64,000 nt of DNA from Porodaedalea pini (lineage: Eukaryota > Basidiomycota > Agaricomycetes > Hymenochaetales > Hymenochaetaceae): NCBI GenBank assembly GCA_002794775.1, contig NBAY01000080.1:1-64000 (forward strand). Direction: 5' to 3'. This document shows positions 47,878-59,936 of this stretch, in pieces. The notes beneath the pieces were generated by a model, which made no database searches, was not told the origin of the DNA, and saw nothing but the letters and a program-made list of their open reading frames with translations. The translations under genes and the position numbers were made by a program. How positions within the stretch are numbered: position 1 is the first letter of the stretch; each line of letters opens with the position of its first letter.

Positions 47878-49567
47878 ATGTCGAGCTTTGAGCCTCCCCC
47901 GTCTTTCTTGAGAGTGGAAGGGACAAAGATTGTTGACGGGAAAAACCAGGAGGTGACTCTACGCGGTGCAGGACTTGGAGGATGGATGAAGTGAGTGACG
48001 GTATTGTTTTTTTTTTATAGAGAGAACGAGAACTTGACTGAGATACATATAACAGTATGGAGAATTTTATCTCTGGTGCGTCGAGCGAACAAAGGCGTGC
48101 AATCGAATTTTTTGTTGATTGGAACGGCACCGAGCAGGCTATCCTGGCTGCGAGTTCCAGATTCGAGAGGCTCTTGCGGATGTGTTAGGCGAGACTAAAG
48201 CTACCTTCTTCTTCGACAAGGCAAGGCCGTATCTCTTTCTCCTGCGTGCATCTTCCTATCTAACCCAATTGATCCAGTTCCTCGAGTATTTTTTTGGAGA
48301 GAAAGATGCAGAATTCTTCAAGTCGCTTGGTTTGAATTGCATTCGCATTGCAATCAACTATAGACACTTCGAGGACGACGATAATCCGAGGGTCCTCAAA
48401 CCCGAAGGCTTCACGCACCTTGACCGAGTCGTAAATGCATGCGCGGAACACGGGATCTACACGATACTTGACCTTCACACGTGTCCCGGAGGGCAGAATG
48501 GTGGTTGGCACTGCGACTCGGGCGTACACCTCGCGAATTTTTGGAGGCACAAGGACTTCCAGGACCGCACCATTTGGCTTTGGGAGGAGCTCGCAAAGCA
48601 TTATAAAGATAATGCGTGGATCGCTGGATACAATCCGATGAACGAGCCTGCGGACGCACGCCACTCGCGTCTCGTCGCGTTTTACGACCGTGTGCTGGAA
48701 GCCGTTCGAGCGATTGACCCACACCACATCCTCTTTCTCGACGGAAACACATATGCGACCGACTTTACGCACTTTCCCGAAGATGTGAAGGAGCGCTGGC
48801 CGAACTGCGCGTATGCCATACATGATTACAGCGTGTATGGCTTCCCGGACGCACCGGAGCCCTATACGCGAACGCCCGAGCAACAACGACGTATGCAGCG
48901 CAGCTATGAGAAAAAGAGAGAGTGGATGGATGCCAGGGGACTTTGTGTATGGAATGGCGAGTGGGGTCCAGTCTATGCGCGAAAGGAATACGAAGGTGAC
49001 GAAACGGACGAGATCAACGAGCACCGGTACATGGTGCTGAAAGACCAGCTGGAAATTTACCAAAAGGTTCGAACTTTTCTTTAAGTTTCGTACCTTCAAC
49101 CGTGATGTGTGAACAGCTTACAGGACGACTTGAGCTGGTCAATCTGGCTGTACAAAGACATCGGTTTCCAAGGCATGGTCCACGTCTCACGCGACACTCC
49201 GTACATGCAGCTGCTCTCACCTTTCCTCGCCAAGAAACACCGACTCGCCATCGACAGCTGGGGTGCGGACGATACCGCCGTCCGATCCGTCTTCGACCCT
49301 CTCGTGGATTTGATCAAGGACAATGTGGCTGATAAAAGGCACCTCGAAACATACCCATTCCCCGTATGGACGGTCAAGAAGCGCACAAATCGGGTCGCTC
49401 GGTCGTTACTGCTTGGAGAGATTTTTGTGCTTGAGTGGGCGGATTGCTTCAGAGGAAAGACGGAGCAGGAGCTTGACGAGCTTGCGCAGAGCTTCAAGTT
49501 CGAAAACTGCATGAAACGAGAGGGATTGAATAAGGTACTGACAGAACATGCTCAACTCGGGCTTTAA
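47878..49567 (+). CDS. GH5 glycoside hydrolase, copy A
   Basis: Retaining glycosidase of the (beta/alpha)8 GH5 clan. Five exons give 482 residues: 47878-47990, 48056-48075 (only 20 nt), 48138-48220, 48278-49066 and 49124-49567. The acid/base Glu lies in YNPMNEPAD and the nucleophile Glu in VWNGEWGPVY. No signal peptide is seen (MSSFEPPPSFLRVEGTK), so it is probably intracellular and may act on a glycoside of lipid or glucan type; the substrate is inferred only. The third intron starts with GC (AAG|GCAAGG) where copy B has GT. Copy A has an extra intron before DDLSWSIW that copy B lacks. It is the upstream member of a tandem pair; B follows after 272 bp. Confidence 0.9.
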
Positions 49568-49839
49568 GTGTAGAGACTGTGTTCGAGTGAAACTTGCACC
49601 ATTATAGCATCTACGATGAAGGATGAGTTACTTGGCCATCCAATCATACTGTATGTCTGGTCACGGAAAAACATCGGATTATTCTACTCGGCACGAAAAG
49701 CTGGATTTTGTGCACGGACCATGCGGGCCTCAACTTCCGCTCTCTCGTTCCTCCATCTCATGACCCACAACATCTTGAACGCATATAACAGCCGTGCTGT
49801 TAACATGAATAGACTCAAACACCCAGCGTATCTCTCACA

Positions 49840-51445
49840 ATGTCGTTTCTCAGAGTTGAGGGCACCAAGCTCGTCGACGGTGATGGAAAGGAAATCATTC
49901 TGCGTGGTGCTGGTCTCGGAGGCTGGATGAAGTGAGTAAGCATCGTTCTGTTTTTAATTTATAGCTGAGGAGGCGTGCAGCATGGAGAACTTCATATCTG
50001 GTGCAGATCCTTCGCAGATCTAGCTCTCGTGATAGATGAGCTGAAATGATATATAGGCTATCCTGGATGCGAGTTCCAGATCCGAAACGAGTTAGCAAAG
50101 GTCGTCGGAAAAGACAAGTCTGAGTTTTTCTTTGACAAGGTATGATTTTCATTCGATATCCCCCATCGCTGACTCGGATGAACATTGACCCAATTCTGCG
50201 CAGTTTCTCCAATATTTCTTCGAAGAAGACGACGCCAAGTTCTTCAAATCACTCGGTCTCAACTGTATCCGTATCGCCTTTAACTACCGACATTTCGAAG
50301 ATGACATGAACCCCCGTGTACTCAAGCCGGAAGGCTTCAAGCACCTTGACCGTGTTATCGACATCTGCGCCAAGCACGGCATCTACACTATTCTCGACCT
50401 TCACACCGCTCCCGGAGGCCAGAACACCGATTGGCATTCAGATGCCGGAACGCACATTGCCAACTTCTGGCTACACAAAGACTTCCAGGACCGCTTCGTA
50501 TGGCTCTGGGAGGAGCTCGCACGGCACTACAAGGACAACGCGTGGATTGTGGGCTACAACCCGCTGAACGAGCCTACAGACTCCGAGCACACGCGCGTTG
50601 TCGCGCTGTACGATCGCGTGCACGCCGCAATCCGCGCGATCGACCCGGACCATGCCCTCTTCTGGGACGGCAACACGTTCGCGTCCGACTTCAGCCGCTT
50701 CGGCGATGCGCACACGCGCTGGACGAACTCCGCGTACGGCATCCACGACTACTCCGGCTACGGGTTCCCCGCCGCGGACGAGCTGTACGCAGGCACGGAC
50801 GAGCAGCGCCGTCGCCTGCGCCGCTCGTACGAGAAGAAGAAGGCGTGGATGGACGAGCGCGGGCTCTGTGTCTGGAACGGCGAATGGGGACCTGTGTACG
50901 CGCGTCGCGAATACGAGGGCGACCTGACTGACCGGATTAACGAGGCGCGCTATCTCGTCCTCAAGGACCAGCTCTCGATCTACAACAGCGACCGCCTCAG
51001 CTGGTCGATCTGGCTATACAAGGATATCGGGTTCCAGGGCATGGTCTACGTCTCCCGCGAGACAAAGTACATGACGCTGCTGAAAGACTTCCTTGCGAAG
51101 AAGCACCGCCTTGCCGCAGACGCATGGGGCGCAGACGACTCGCATGTTCGCCCAGCATACCAACCGCTCCTCGACCTCATCACAAAGGAGGTCGCGCCAA
51201 CGGAGGACCTGCAGCACCTGTATCCATGGCCCGTGTGGAAGCTCTCAGACCGGGTCGGGCGCCTCGCGCGCAACATCCTTGTGTCGGAGTTCCTCGTCAA
51301 GGAATGGGCGGAGCACTTCCGTGGGAAGTCAGAGGCAGAGCTTGACGAGATTGCTCAGAGCTTCCAATTCGCGAACTGCACGAAGCGCGACGGCCTTAAT
51401 AAGGTCCTCACGGAAAATGCGAGTCTGGTCGCGCGGTCGGATTAA
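49840..51445 (+). CDS. GH5 glycoside hydrolase, copy B
   Basis: Close paralog of the gene just upstream. Four exons join in frame: 49840-49931, 49981-50000 (20 nt), 50057-50139 and 50204-51445, giving 478 residues. Catalytic Glu residues are in GYNPLNEPTD and CVWNGEWGPVYAR. The start MSFLRVEGTKLVDG has no signal peptide. Exons 1-3 match copy A in phase and, for exons 2 and 3, in exact length (20 and 83 nt). Codon use in the main exon is strongly GC-ending compared with copy A, which suggests higher expression or a different age of divergence (inference). Confidence 0.93.
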
Positions 51446-54400
51446 CGGGAGAAATGAGTTTGTATACATAAGGACGAGAGCACAAAGGAAATACGCTATG
51501 ATAGTATCTTGCTACTCAATGTCAGCAACGCGAGTGCAATTAAATTATCATAATACATGGGACCTCGTCACTGACTCGGACAGATACGGTCACGTCAGCC
51601 AAAATGTTGTATTGTCATACTGCATAGACTTCCTAATGCATTAGGAATGGTCTTATCCTGAGTACATGCGTTATGACAATTTCGACTGTAGCATTTCTAG
51701 GAGGTTATTTCTGAGTCAGAAGTTGGCAAGCAAGCTGTCAGAAAGCCCAGGCTAAATCACGTGATTGCATATTAGTCAATCGTGGATGATGTCACTTTCA
51801 CTTTCTCGGTCTGTCTCCTTCCACCTTATCCGAGATGAACAGCAGCCTCAATCCCGTGATACGATCTTACGAGCTTTGTGGTGTTATCGTCTAGACAAAC
51901 ACAGGACCTTCACCTTCACCTGCCCCTAGTCTAAGGAATTCAAGCTTCCAAGTTAATGACGATGCCATCTAAGTAGTAATAGCATGATTCTAAGATCGGA
52001 GCTCGGAGCGCGGAGCGCGGCCCAATGCAATCGTTTACGTCCTTTTGTATATACTTGCTTTATTCGACGCAAGCACTGGATCGGTGTTCTGAGGCCAAGC
52101 TATATCTTTAGTGATTTTACGAGTTACAGCGGAGCTTTGTACCGTCCAAACACCTTTGTCCGGACTTCGAGTGAGAGACTCCTAGAAATGTCACCGAAAG
52201 ACATATAGCGCTGCAGTCACTCATTCGCGTATGCATCTCGCATTCTCATTAATATTGATAGTAAAACTAATCTACTAACACAAGCAACGGCGAAAAGAAA
52301 GAAAAAGAAAAAGAAAAATTTAACTGTGCGCGTGTCTCGTACCTCAGAGCCGAGAGAGAATGACCAACTTGAAAGACTTGTCGTTATCTGGTAGAAAAAC
52401 TTGGTGACTTGGGAACGGTTGTCCTCCGAGAGAAAAAGAAACGTAGGCGGACGCTGTGTCTAACAGAATATTGGAAGAAGTAAAGTTTCCATGCTGCATC
52501 ACGAACGGAAAGCGGCCACTTATCTGCAGACCCATTGATATTTGGCACCTGATTTCTTTGCGGACTATCTCAAAGGAGACGAGTTCAGATAAAAATACGA
52601 AGGCGGGCTGTGCTTTTACAGCGGTGTCGAACCGATCTAGGCGGGGGGCCTGTTGTCAATCTTGGCTCGCGCCTCGCCTGTTCATTCATCGCGAAGTATG
52701 TATCCCCTCATAATGTATACACATCTCGCAAATCGATATATTCTCTCCCATACAACGAGGGACGGTGAAAACCCTTCGGTGTTCGCATCGCCGATGCAAT
52801 CCGGACAAAAGGTGGGTAATTGACATACAGGGGGGGGAACAAAAATCCGAATGGAAGATACGGGGTAATGCACTTTCCGACATACAATCAGCGCGCGTCC
52901 ATAATTAAAAGGGGACGTACACGTATTGAACACAGATCATTCATTAGGTCGAAAGTCTTCGCTCAAAGGAGTCTGGGTACAGATAATGCGCGGCGTTCAA
53001 TCCTCCCGCATCCTGGTGATATTGGGCCCCTCCTCCATGCATGCTCCGACACTTCAGTACATAATCTCCAGCAGCTGATTCCAGCCCCTTTGTGCTACTA
53101 CCGCACTTCTCCGGACAAGAGTCTGCTTTCGATAAGCATAGATGAAAGAAGACACGGGACAATACACCCTCCGACATACTTACAATCAGCGCATGCCGGA
53201 TAATCAGAAAGTTGCGTTCAAAACACGGATTCTTCCAATACTAGTGAGTGAAATTTATCGCTGCAGAGAAGAGTTCTGAGAACGGAGAGAACGCACGGAG
53301 CTCCGAGTCACTTCTCCCCGCATTTTTCATTGTGATATCAAGCGTTAGTAAGGTAGGGAAAGTATAAACTCGACCAACCGTGACAGGACCCTACTTGCCT
53401 TATTGGGTTGCACACGGTGTCGATGATATTGGCTCTTTTACCGGGCACAAACTCACATTTGAGCCTCATAGTCCTCTTTACATTCTTGTTAGCTACAGAT
53501 GTATGTTTTTTATTTTCAAAAATATGAAGATTCAGTTTGTCTATTTAAGGAAAAAACTCTTTTTATGCCAAAGGCCTTATTTTTCAACAAAAGGCATTTT
53601 AACAAACTTCAAAATTTTCAGCTTGACAATTTTTGCCGCTCTCGGCTATTCCCAGTTGACAAATAATTGCTTAATATAGTAATTACAAGCTATTACTAAT
53701 GTGCATATCTTCACCATCTCCCCTCTCCCGCTACGTACAAGACAAGCAATGGGATGTCATTCCAAAACAATCAAAGCCAGGATACAGAACCTGAGCAAGA
53801 AAAAACAATCTGTGAGTGCTGATCAATCCACATGCTTTATGGATGCATATCGCAAGGGACTGACTGGAAAGCAGGCTCAGTGTGCAAACCGAACATATCA
53901 TGGCCACAGAACCCTGCCGGATAGTATCATGGCTGATTTGGAGGCTTCAGGCATTTGATACATATGTATTTTGAATGAATATAGACCTCCTTGTCACTTT
54001 AAATAAAAAGTCGACTCTGACTCTCGATTTTTGCCGCCAGGGTCCTTCCAAATGGAGTAAGTGTGACATCAGGGCTTGTGACATTGATGTGACTTGGGTT
54101 GGTCGAATTTATACTTTCCCTACCTTAGGAACCTTCAATTCCATACGAGTATCTAGATAAAGGCATGAAATTGTCGCAGCTGCTATCTGCGTGCCATGAA
54201 TACTCTATTGAGGTCGAATTACCACTCGGGGAATACGTTATATTGATTCCGCACACTTAGTGATCTACAAAAAGCCTGCCTTTGTCATTCTGTGCTCATC
54301 AGCGGGGCTTGCGCAGACTTCTGTGGAAGAACTCTTGGCAGCTGACCGATTCGGGAAATTCAGCTGCAGTTTGTATTCACGGAGAGCGTCGGCGTCATAG

Positions 54401-55091
54401 ATCGAAGCGCGCGGGTGGTGCCATTAATATTACCTGTTCGTGCCTGGAGGCAAGGGATTTGCCAGAGACAGCGACTGAATAGCGGCTATTTTCAGCGGGG
54501 GTGGTCCCGGAGCAAAAGAAAGCAGAGTTCCGGGGAGAGTGGCGTGCTCAGGTTCAACGCGAGCGCTGTGATGCGTGGCATGAATCTGACGAATCATTGC
54601 CCCAAATGGATGTTTGTCATAGGGGGAGGCCCGACATATCGAACTGAAGAAGCGAAGGCTCGCCGCGACGAGATCACGTGGTCGCTATCTAACCGACAAA
54701 CTCTAATTTCTTTTCGGGAACATCGTCTCTCTCCTAAAAAGGCTCTCTAGTACTTCCTCCCACTCGCAATACATAAAGCGCACTTCATAAATAAAAGGAA
54801 GGATTGCAAATACTGGCCAATTCAGTATTATCTTTGTCCAGCCCCGAGAATTCACGAAGTTGGACGGAGGCAGGAATAGACCGACTGCCGATCATCAGAT
54901 GGGTAGGCAACGACGCTGTGCTGTTGCATCATGCGCATACTTCGAGTTCAACAACTCCCTCGGGGAGCATCACCTCTTCCTCGAGCTTCCCGTCTCTCCC
55001 TCTTCTTCCTCCCTCGACCACTTCCCGCTGCTATATCAAATAATCCTCCGGTAGCAGCCTCCTCCGGCCTGGAAAGGACTTTTATAAAACC
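51446..55091. other. Gene-poor region
   Basis: 3.6 kb with no intact gene. It holds two AATATTAAT-type motifs (52248-52256 and 54423-54431), a block similar to one at 11.8 kb (about 51665-51691), a short diverged repeat pair (about 52870-52900 and 53160-53200) and a possible transposon-derived frame at 53701-53958. The stretch 53340-54170 is notably AT-rich. The last 300 bp are the likely promoter of the P450 gene. Confidence 0.5.
53701..53958 (+). mobile_element. Possible relic of a DDE-type transposon protein
   Basis: A frame of 85 residues in an AT-rich island. It contains FMDAYRKGLTGKQAQCANRT followed by YHGHRTLPDSIMADLE, which resembles a short block I associate with basidiomycete transposase-type proteins. 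No catalytic triad, no second domain and no terminal repeats are visible, so this would be a fragment. The recognition is from memory of the pattern and is weak. Confidence 0.3.
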
Positions 55092-57755
55092 ATGGACACA
55101 AGCGCAGCTGTTCCCATACCTCCAGGTCCTCCTCCTGGCCAGTCTCCAAAGATGTGGCTCAACCCGAAGCTCTATCGCACCCGCCTGTTTCTCGATGTGC
55201 TCCGCATCGTCGTCTTCCCCTCCCTTGTGCTCTCGGAGCTCTGTTGTCGAACAAACACACGACTCGGCTTCCTGACAGTACCTGCTCAAGTTATGGCAGT
55301 CATTCTGTGGGGTTACCTCCGCAATGTCTACTACGACTTCAACCAAGCGCGGGAAGCCAGACGGCTTGGAGCCAAGCCCGTCCCTAGGCTAAAGGGAAAG
55401 TGGCCCGGAAATATCGACATCCTCCTGCGCATGATGAAAGCGTTCAAGACAGCCTACCTCATGGACGTCTATCTTGAGCTTTTCCAAGAATACCAATGCA
55501 CGACTCTCAACACGAGGATCTTGTGGGTTGATCAGGTATGCGGCGGTCAGCGCTCACGTTGATAATCATGAGCTCGACTGATTTCATTGCAATTCGCGAT
55601 TAAAGATGATCACAATGGACGAAGAACACAGTACGGCTCTGCTTGTTTTATCCTATATGACCTGAAGGATGAATTCTGTAATTAGTGAAATTCGTGCACG
55701 CAACTGGCTTCAACCACTTCTGGAGAGGCCGTCGCCAGAAAGAACGCATGTGAGTTACACGCCTTTGGAGCCTAAAGCGAACATGGAGTTGTTATTGGAT
55801 CCATCGTGTCGTCACTCACGGTCAACAACTCTTCCCGGCGCTGGTGCACTGGTACTTCGGTTTACTGATATCTCCTTCGGTTCTCAGGGAAGAGTTCTTG
55901 GGCGATGGCATCTTCAACAGGGATGATGAGGTCTGTCTCTTCTATTGAGATCGCACGATATAGTATTTTGCTGACCGTTGGACGATAGAAATGGAAAATG
56001 GTATGCACTTGCAGTCTGGACTTGAATACATCAGAAATTGACAGTATTTTTAAAGCATCGTGTAACTGCACGGCCCTTTTTCGCACGCGAGCGCATCTCA
56101 GACTTCCAAATCTTCGACAAGCATACCACACGCACTCTCAACTTGCTCTCGCGCATTTCCGCATCGGGCCAGCCATGCGACGCTCAGGATCTTTACGCAC
56201 GCTTCACATTGGACAGCGCCTCCGAGTTCCTCTTCGGCAACAACCTCGACACGCTCTCGCTCTCGCTTCCGGAGCCCGGCAAGGCGAAGATGGGGCCGAA
56301 GGGCAGTGCGACTCATGACGAGTTCGGGAGCTTCGCGCAGGCGTTTGAGATGGCGCAGTGCGTGATCACCCAGCGCGCCCGCCTCGGATACTTCTGGCCC
56401 GTTGCGGAGCTCCGGAAGAACAAGATCAAGGAGGCTGGGCAAGTGACGAAGAAATGGCTTGACCCCCTTGTGCAGCGAGCAATCGATGAAAAAGTCAAGG
56501 CAAAACGGTCCGGCATTGAGGCGCCAATTGCGGAAAGGACCTTTATGGAGCATCTCGCGCAGAGCACGGAGGGTAAGTGATATATGAATATGATCTTGAG
56601 AGCAGGCCTGTTGATGATTAATTTTTTTAAATCATTAGATGTTGGTCTTATTCGTGATGAGCTGCTTAGCATCCTCCTCGCTTCGCGTGATACTGTACGT
56701 TTTCAGAGGATCATCCATTCTCAAATACCGCTGACGGTATCATCGGCAGACCGCATGTTTGTTAACTTTCATCACCTACTTCATGGCCATGTATCCGGAC
56801 ATCGGAAGGCGTATGCGAGAAGAAGTGCTCCAGACGCACGGACATGATTGTCTACCGACCTATGAAAGCCTCCGAGGTCTGAAATACAGTACGTTCACGC
56901 CCCTCCACGCACCACCGCATCTCCAACAACGTCGTAACGCAGGTGCTGACCCCCCCCCCCCCCCCCATGTTTTTACCCCCAGTGCGCGCAGTCATAAACG
57001 AAACTCTCCGCCTATTCCCTCCCGTGCCGCTAAACGTGCGCGAATCGCGGCCAGCGCCCGTTGCGCTCCCACCGTCCCACCTCCCATCGTACACCACATC
57101 TGCATCCGTGTATCCACATACGCCGTTCATTCCGACGCCGGCAGAGCCGCTCTACATGCCGGGCTCGACACCGGTCATGTACATGCCGATGCTCATGCAG
57201 CGCAATCCGGACCTGTGGGGCCCCGACGCGGACATCTTCGACCCCGACCGGTTCTTGGACCCCGCGCGCACCGCAAAGCTCACCGCAAACCCGATGATGT
57301 TCACGCCCTTCAGCGCGGGTCCGCGGATCGTAAGTAGATGATAACCATCCTTTCATTTTCATTTCCATTTTCATTTTCATTTTCATTTTCATTTATTGAA
57401 GAGACCGAGCTGAGTCCGTCTGCTTTTTTTCGTTTTGTTTCGTAGTGCCTCGGGCAGAATTTCGCATACAACGAGGCATCGTTCTTCCTCGTTCGTCTTC
57501 TGCAGCAATTCGACACGTTCACGCTGGCTCCGGAGTTCCAGCCCGAGGGTTCGTTGCCGCCTGCCACTTGGAAGACGAAGCAGGGTCGGCAGGCCATTGA
57601 GCGCTGTTGGCCCGCGGCTGCCCTGACGCTGTATGTCAAGGTAGGGCTCCATTTTTTTTTTCAGCTCCACATCAAATCAATGTTGATTATACTCACGTGC
57701 GCTCGTTCTTAAGGGTGGTTTGTGGGTACGATTCGGAAAGGCTGCAACGAGCTAG
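55092..57755 (+). CDS. Cytochrome P450, CYP63-like
   Basis: Haem monooxygenase of the type expanded in wood-decay basidiomycetes. Eleven exons join in frame: 55092-55535, 55606-55630, 55686-55749, 55888-55930, 55989-56000 (12 nt), 56056-56572, 56639-56694, 56750-56888, 56984-57330, 57446-57640 and 57714-57755, giving 627 residues. An N-terminal membrane region lies around LDVLRIVVFPSLVLSEL. The I-helix reads LASRDTTACM, the K-helix INETLRLFP (ExxR), the PERF-like motif FDPDRFL, and the haem loop FSAGPRICLGQNFAYNE with the Cys ligand. WRGRRQKERM and FNRDDEKWKMHR fit the CYP63 pattern, as does the Pro-rich insert after the K-helix. The substrate is unknown. It is endoplasmic-reticulum bound by family knowledge. 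Introns carry an 18-C run (56950-56967) and a TTTCAT microsatellite (about 57350-57393). Confidence 0.9.
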
Positions 57756-58883
57756 GCTAGACATATATATATATATGTCGTGTGTGTGTCGCATTTGGAC
57801 AAAACTTGGAATTTCTGTCGCGCGTCGCTATATATTTCCTTTTATAAATTATATATCCAGCATGGGCTTGATCAATGTACCGTTCACTTTCCGCTGCAGT
57901 TCTGTTTCGGTATTCGTGGAGTTTCTTTCTTCTTGTTCATAGACACGCGGGCATTCTGGGGGGATATTTCCGTGTATGCGATATATATACAGCTCTCTGA
58001 CAAAAATGACTGTGATTGTGGTTTTTACCTGTATTTTGATAGTTTCTCAGTCAAACATTTTGTCTGTTTTCCTTGGGAAAAAAAAATTGAGTACAATCTG
58101 ACATACATACCTGATGTCCCTGTGGAAAACAAATTGCATTCAAAAATAAAGTGAGTCAGTGGTGAGGGAAACAGAGGCCTGACAGCATGGCTCATTTGAG
58201 TACCTTTTGTGGGCAATTTTTCAGTGCCTTCCCCCCTTCTGTAGCTAGAACAACAGAGAGACAAGCCCTGAAAATTTACATGGATGTAATATAATATATT
58301 TTATACCTGATATGATTTTTTTATTTCATAATTTTTGAATATGTTTGTGGCAAGTTATTGGCCATGGATTTGAAATCTCTCCAAATCTGCCTGTTTTCAG
58401 GCTATATGCATGGCCATCCCCAATGCACAGGCTGCCAGCACATGTGGAATGGCCCCAAAAATCAGAAAAAAGTATATCAGGTATGAAATATACTATATTC
58501 CATTTGTGTAAAATTTCAGGGCTCATCTCTCTGTTGTTCTAGCTACAGAAGCTTAAGGGGGAAAGCACCAAAAAAAAAATGCCCCAAAAAGGTACTCAAA
58601 TGGGCCATGCTGTCAGGCCTCTGTTTCCCTCACCACTGACTCACTTTATTTCTGAATGCAATCACAGGGACATCAGGTATGTATGTCAGATTATGCTTAA
58701 TTTTTTTTTTCTTCAAGGAAAATGGAACAAGCATTGACTGAGAAACTATCAAAATACAGGTAAAAACCGCAATCATGGTAGATAAGGAAGATAGTTCTCA
58801 CGTGTGCGTGACGCGTCATCGGGGACCGACGCGACGCGCAAGCTTGTGCGCGTGCATCGACTCTCGTTTCTTCAGACTTCAAC
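57756..58883. other. Intergenic region carrying an inverted-repeat element
   Basis: The 3' flank of the P450 gene, then the foldback element annotated separately, then about 100 bp of promoter before the proteasome gene. Confidence 0.5.
58010..58778. mobile_element. Foldback / MITE-like element with long terminal inverted repeats
   Basis: The left arm (about 58012-58320) is matched on the opposite strand by the right arm (about 58475-58778). Anchors: GGTTTTTACCTGTATTTTGATAG near 58020 against its complement near 58745; TGAGTCAGTGGTGAGGGAAAC near 58152 against GTTTCCCTCACCACTGACTC near 58622; ACAACAGAGAGA near 58250 against TCTCTCTGTTGT near 58527. The arms are about 300 bp with a loop of roughly 150 bp. 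No coding frame is present. The exact ends and a target-site duplication could not be fixed by eye. Confidence 0.8.
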
Positions 58884-59936
58884 ATGGACCACTTTCCGAC
58901 GAACTGGGGACGTCCTGTAAGTAATCACTGCATCATCTCTGTGTGGATAACTCTTGAGAATGATTGCAGCGCAGCGATGTACACGACGCATACAATACCT
59001 ATCCCTTCCACCACAGGCCGTACAATGGGCAACCGACAGACGCGTTCACACAGGGAGTGCAGCGCACCCAGTGAGTGCATACTCTAGCATCGAATGTCAT
59101 CCCGCGGCAAAATTTACTGAGAACTGACTGAATGATAATGATGCAGACAGCCCATAGTGACCGGTACGAGCGTGCTTGCGATTAAGTACAAGGACGGAAT
59201 CATGATGGCAGCAGACAACCTTGGTGCGTCGGATTTGCGAATTTCCGCATAACTATAAAACCTGAAAGTTTATGCCTAAACAGCATCATACGGGTCCCTC
59301 GCGCGTTTCAAGGACATCCAGCGCTTGCATCCCGTAGGATCCTACACTATGCTGGCCGCGAGTGGCGACATGTCCGACTTCCAGTATATCCAGGAGTCGC
59401 TTGACGACCTCCTGATCGAGGAGGAAACCACCAAGGACGATGGCCATAAACTCGGCCCGGCTGAAATCCACGAATACCTGAGTCAAGTGATGTACAAGCG
59501 GCGCTCCAAGTTTGACCCACTTTGGAACGCAATTCTCGTCGGCGGGTTCAAAGACGGGCAGCGGTTCTTAGCATATGTCGACCTTCTTGGGGTGACGTAC
59601 ACGTCTTCGACCATGGCGACTGGATACGGCGCCTACATCGCTCAGCCTCTCCTACGAACTGCAGTAGAGGGCAGAGAAGACACGCTGACGGAGGACGAGG
59701 CGCGCGCTATCATAGAGCAGAGCTTGAAGGTGCTGTTTTACAGAGATGCGCGGAGTTTGAACAAGGTCTGCCATATTTTGCTTGGCCCTAACGCACATCG
59801 ATTTATCTTTCTAATTTCTCAGTATCAAATCGCCACGATCACTGCAGAGGGTGCGACCATCTCCGAGTCAAAGTCGTTGCAGACGGAGTGGGCATTCGCA
59901 GAGGGCATTCGGGGCTACGGAGCACAAACGCAGTAA
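58884..59936 (+). CDS. pre4: 20S proteasome subunit beta7 (Pre4/PSMB4)
   Basis: Non-catalytic beta-ring subunit of the 20S proteasome core. Five exons join in frame: 58884-58916, 58970-59070, 59147-59223, 59284-59765 and 59823-59936, giving 268 residues. The propeptide (MDHFPTNWGRPRSDV, FHHRPYNGQPTDAF) precedes the proteasome fold start QPIVTGTSVLAIKYKDGIMM, with AADNLASYGSLARFKDI, LAASGDMSDFQYIQ and WNAILVGGFKDGQRFLAYVDLLGV. The residue set fits beta7 rather than the catalytic beta1, 2 or 5. The gene begins about 105 bp after the inverted-repeat element, so that element sits in or next to its promoter. Confidence 0.95.

Noticed and set aside
54282..54750. Open frames upstream of the P450 gene
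   Set aside because: Low-quality composition, no homology pattern recognised, and no consistent splicing.
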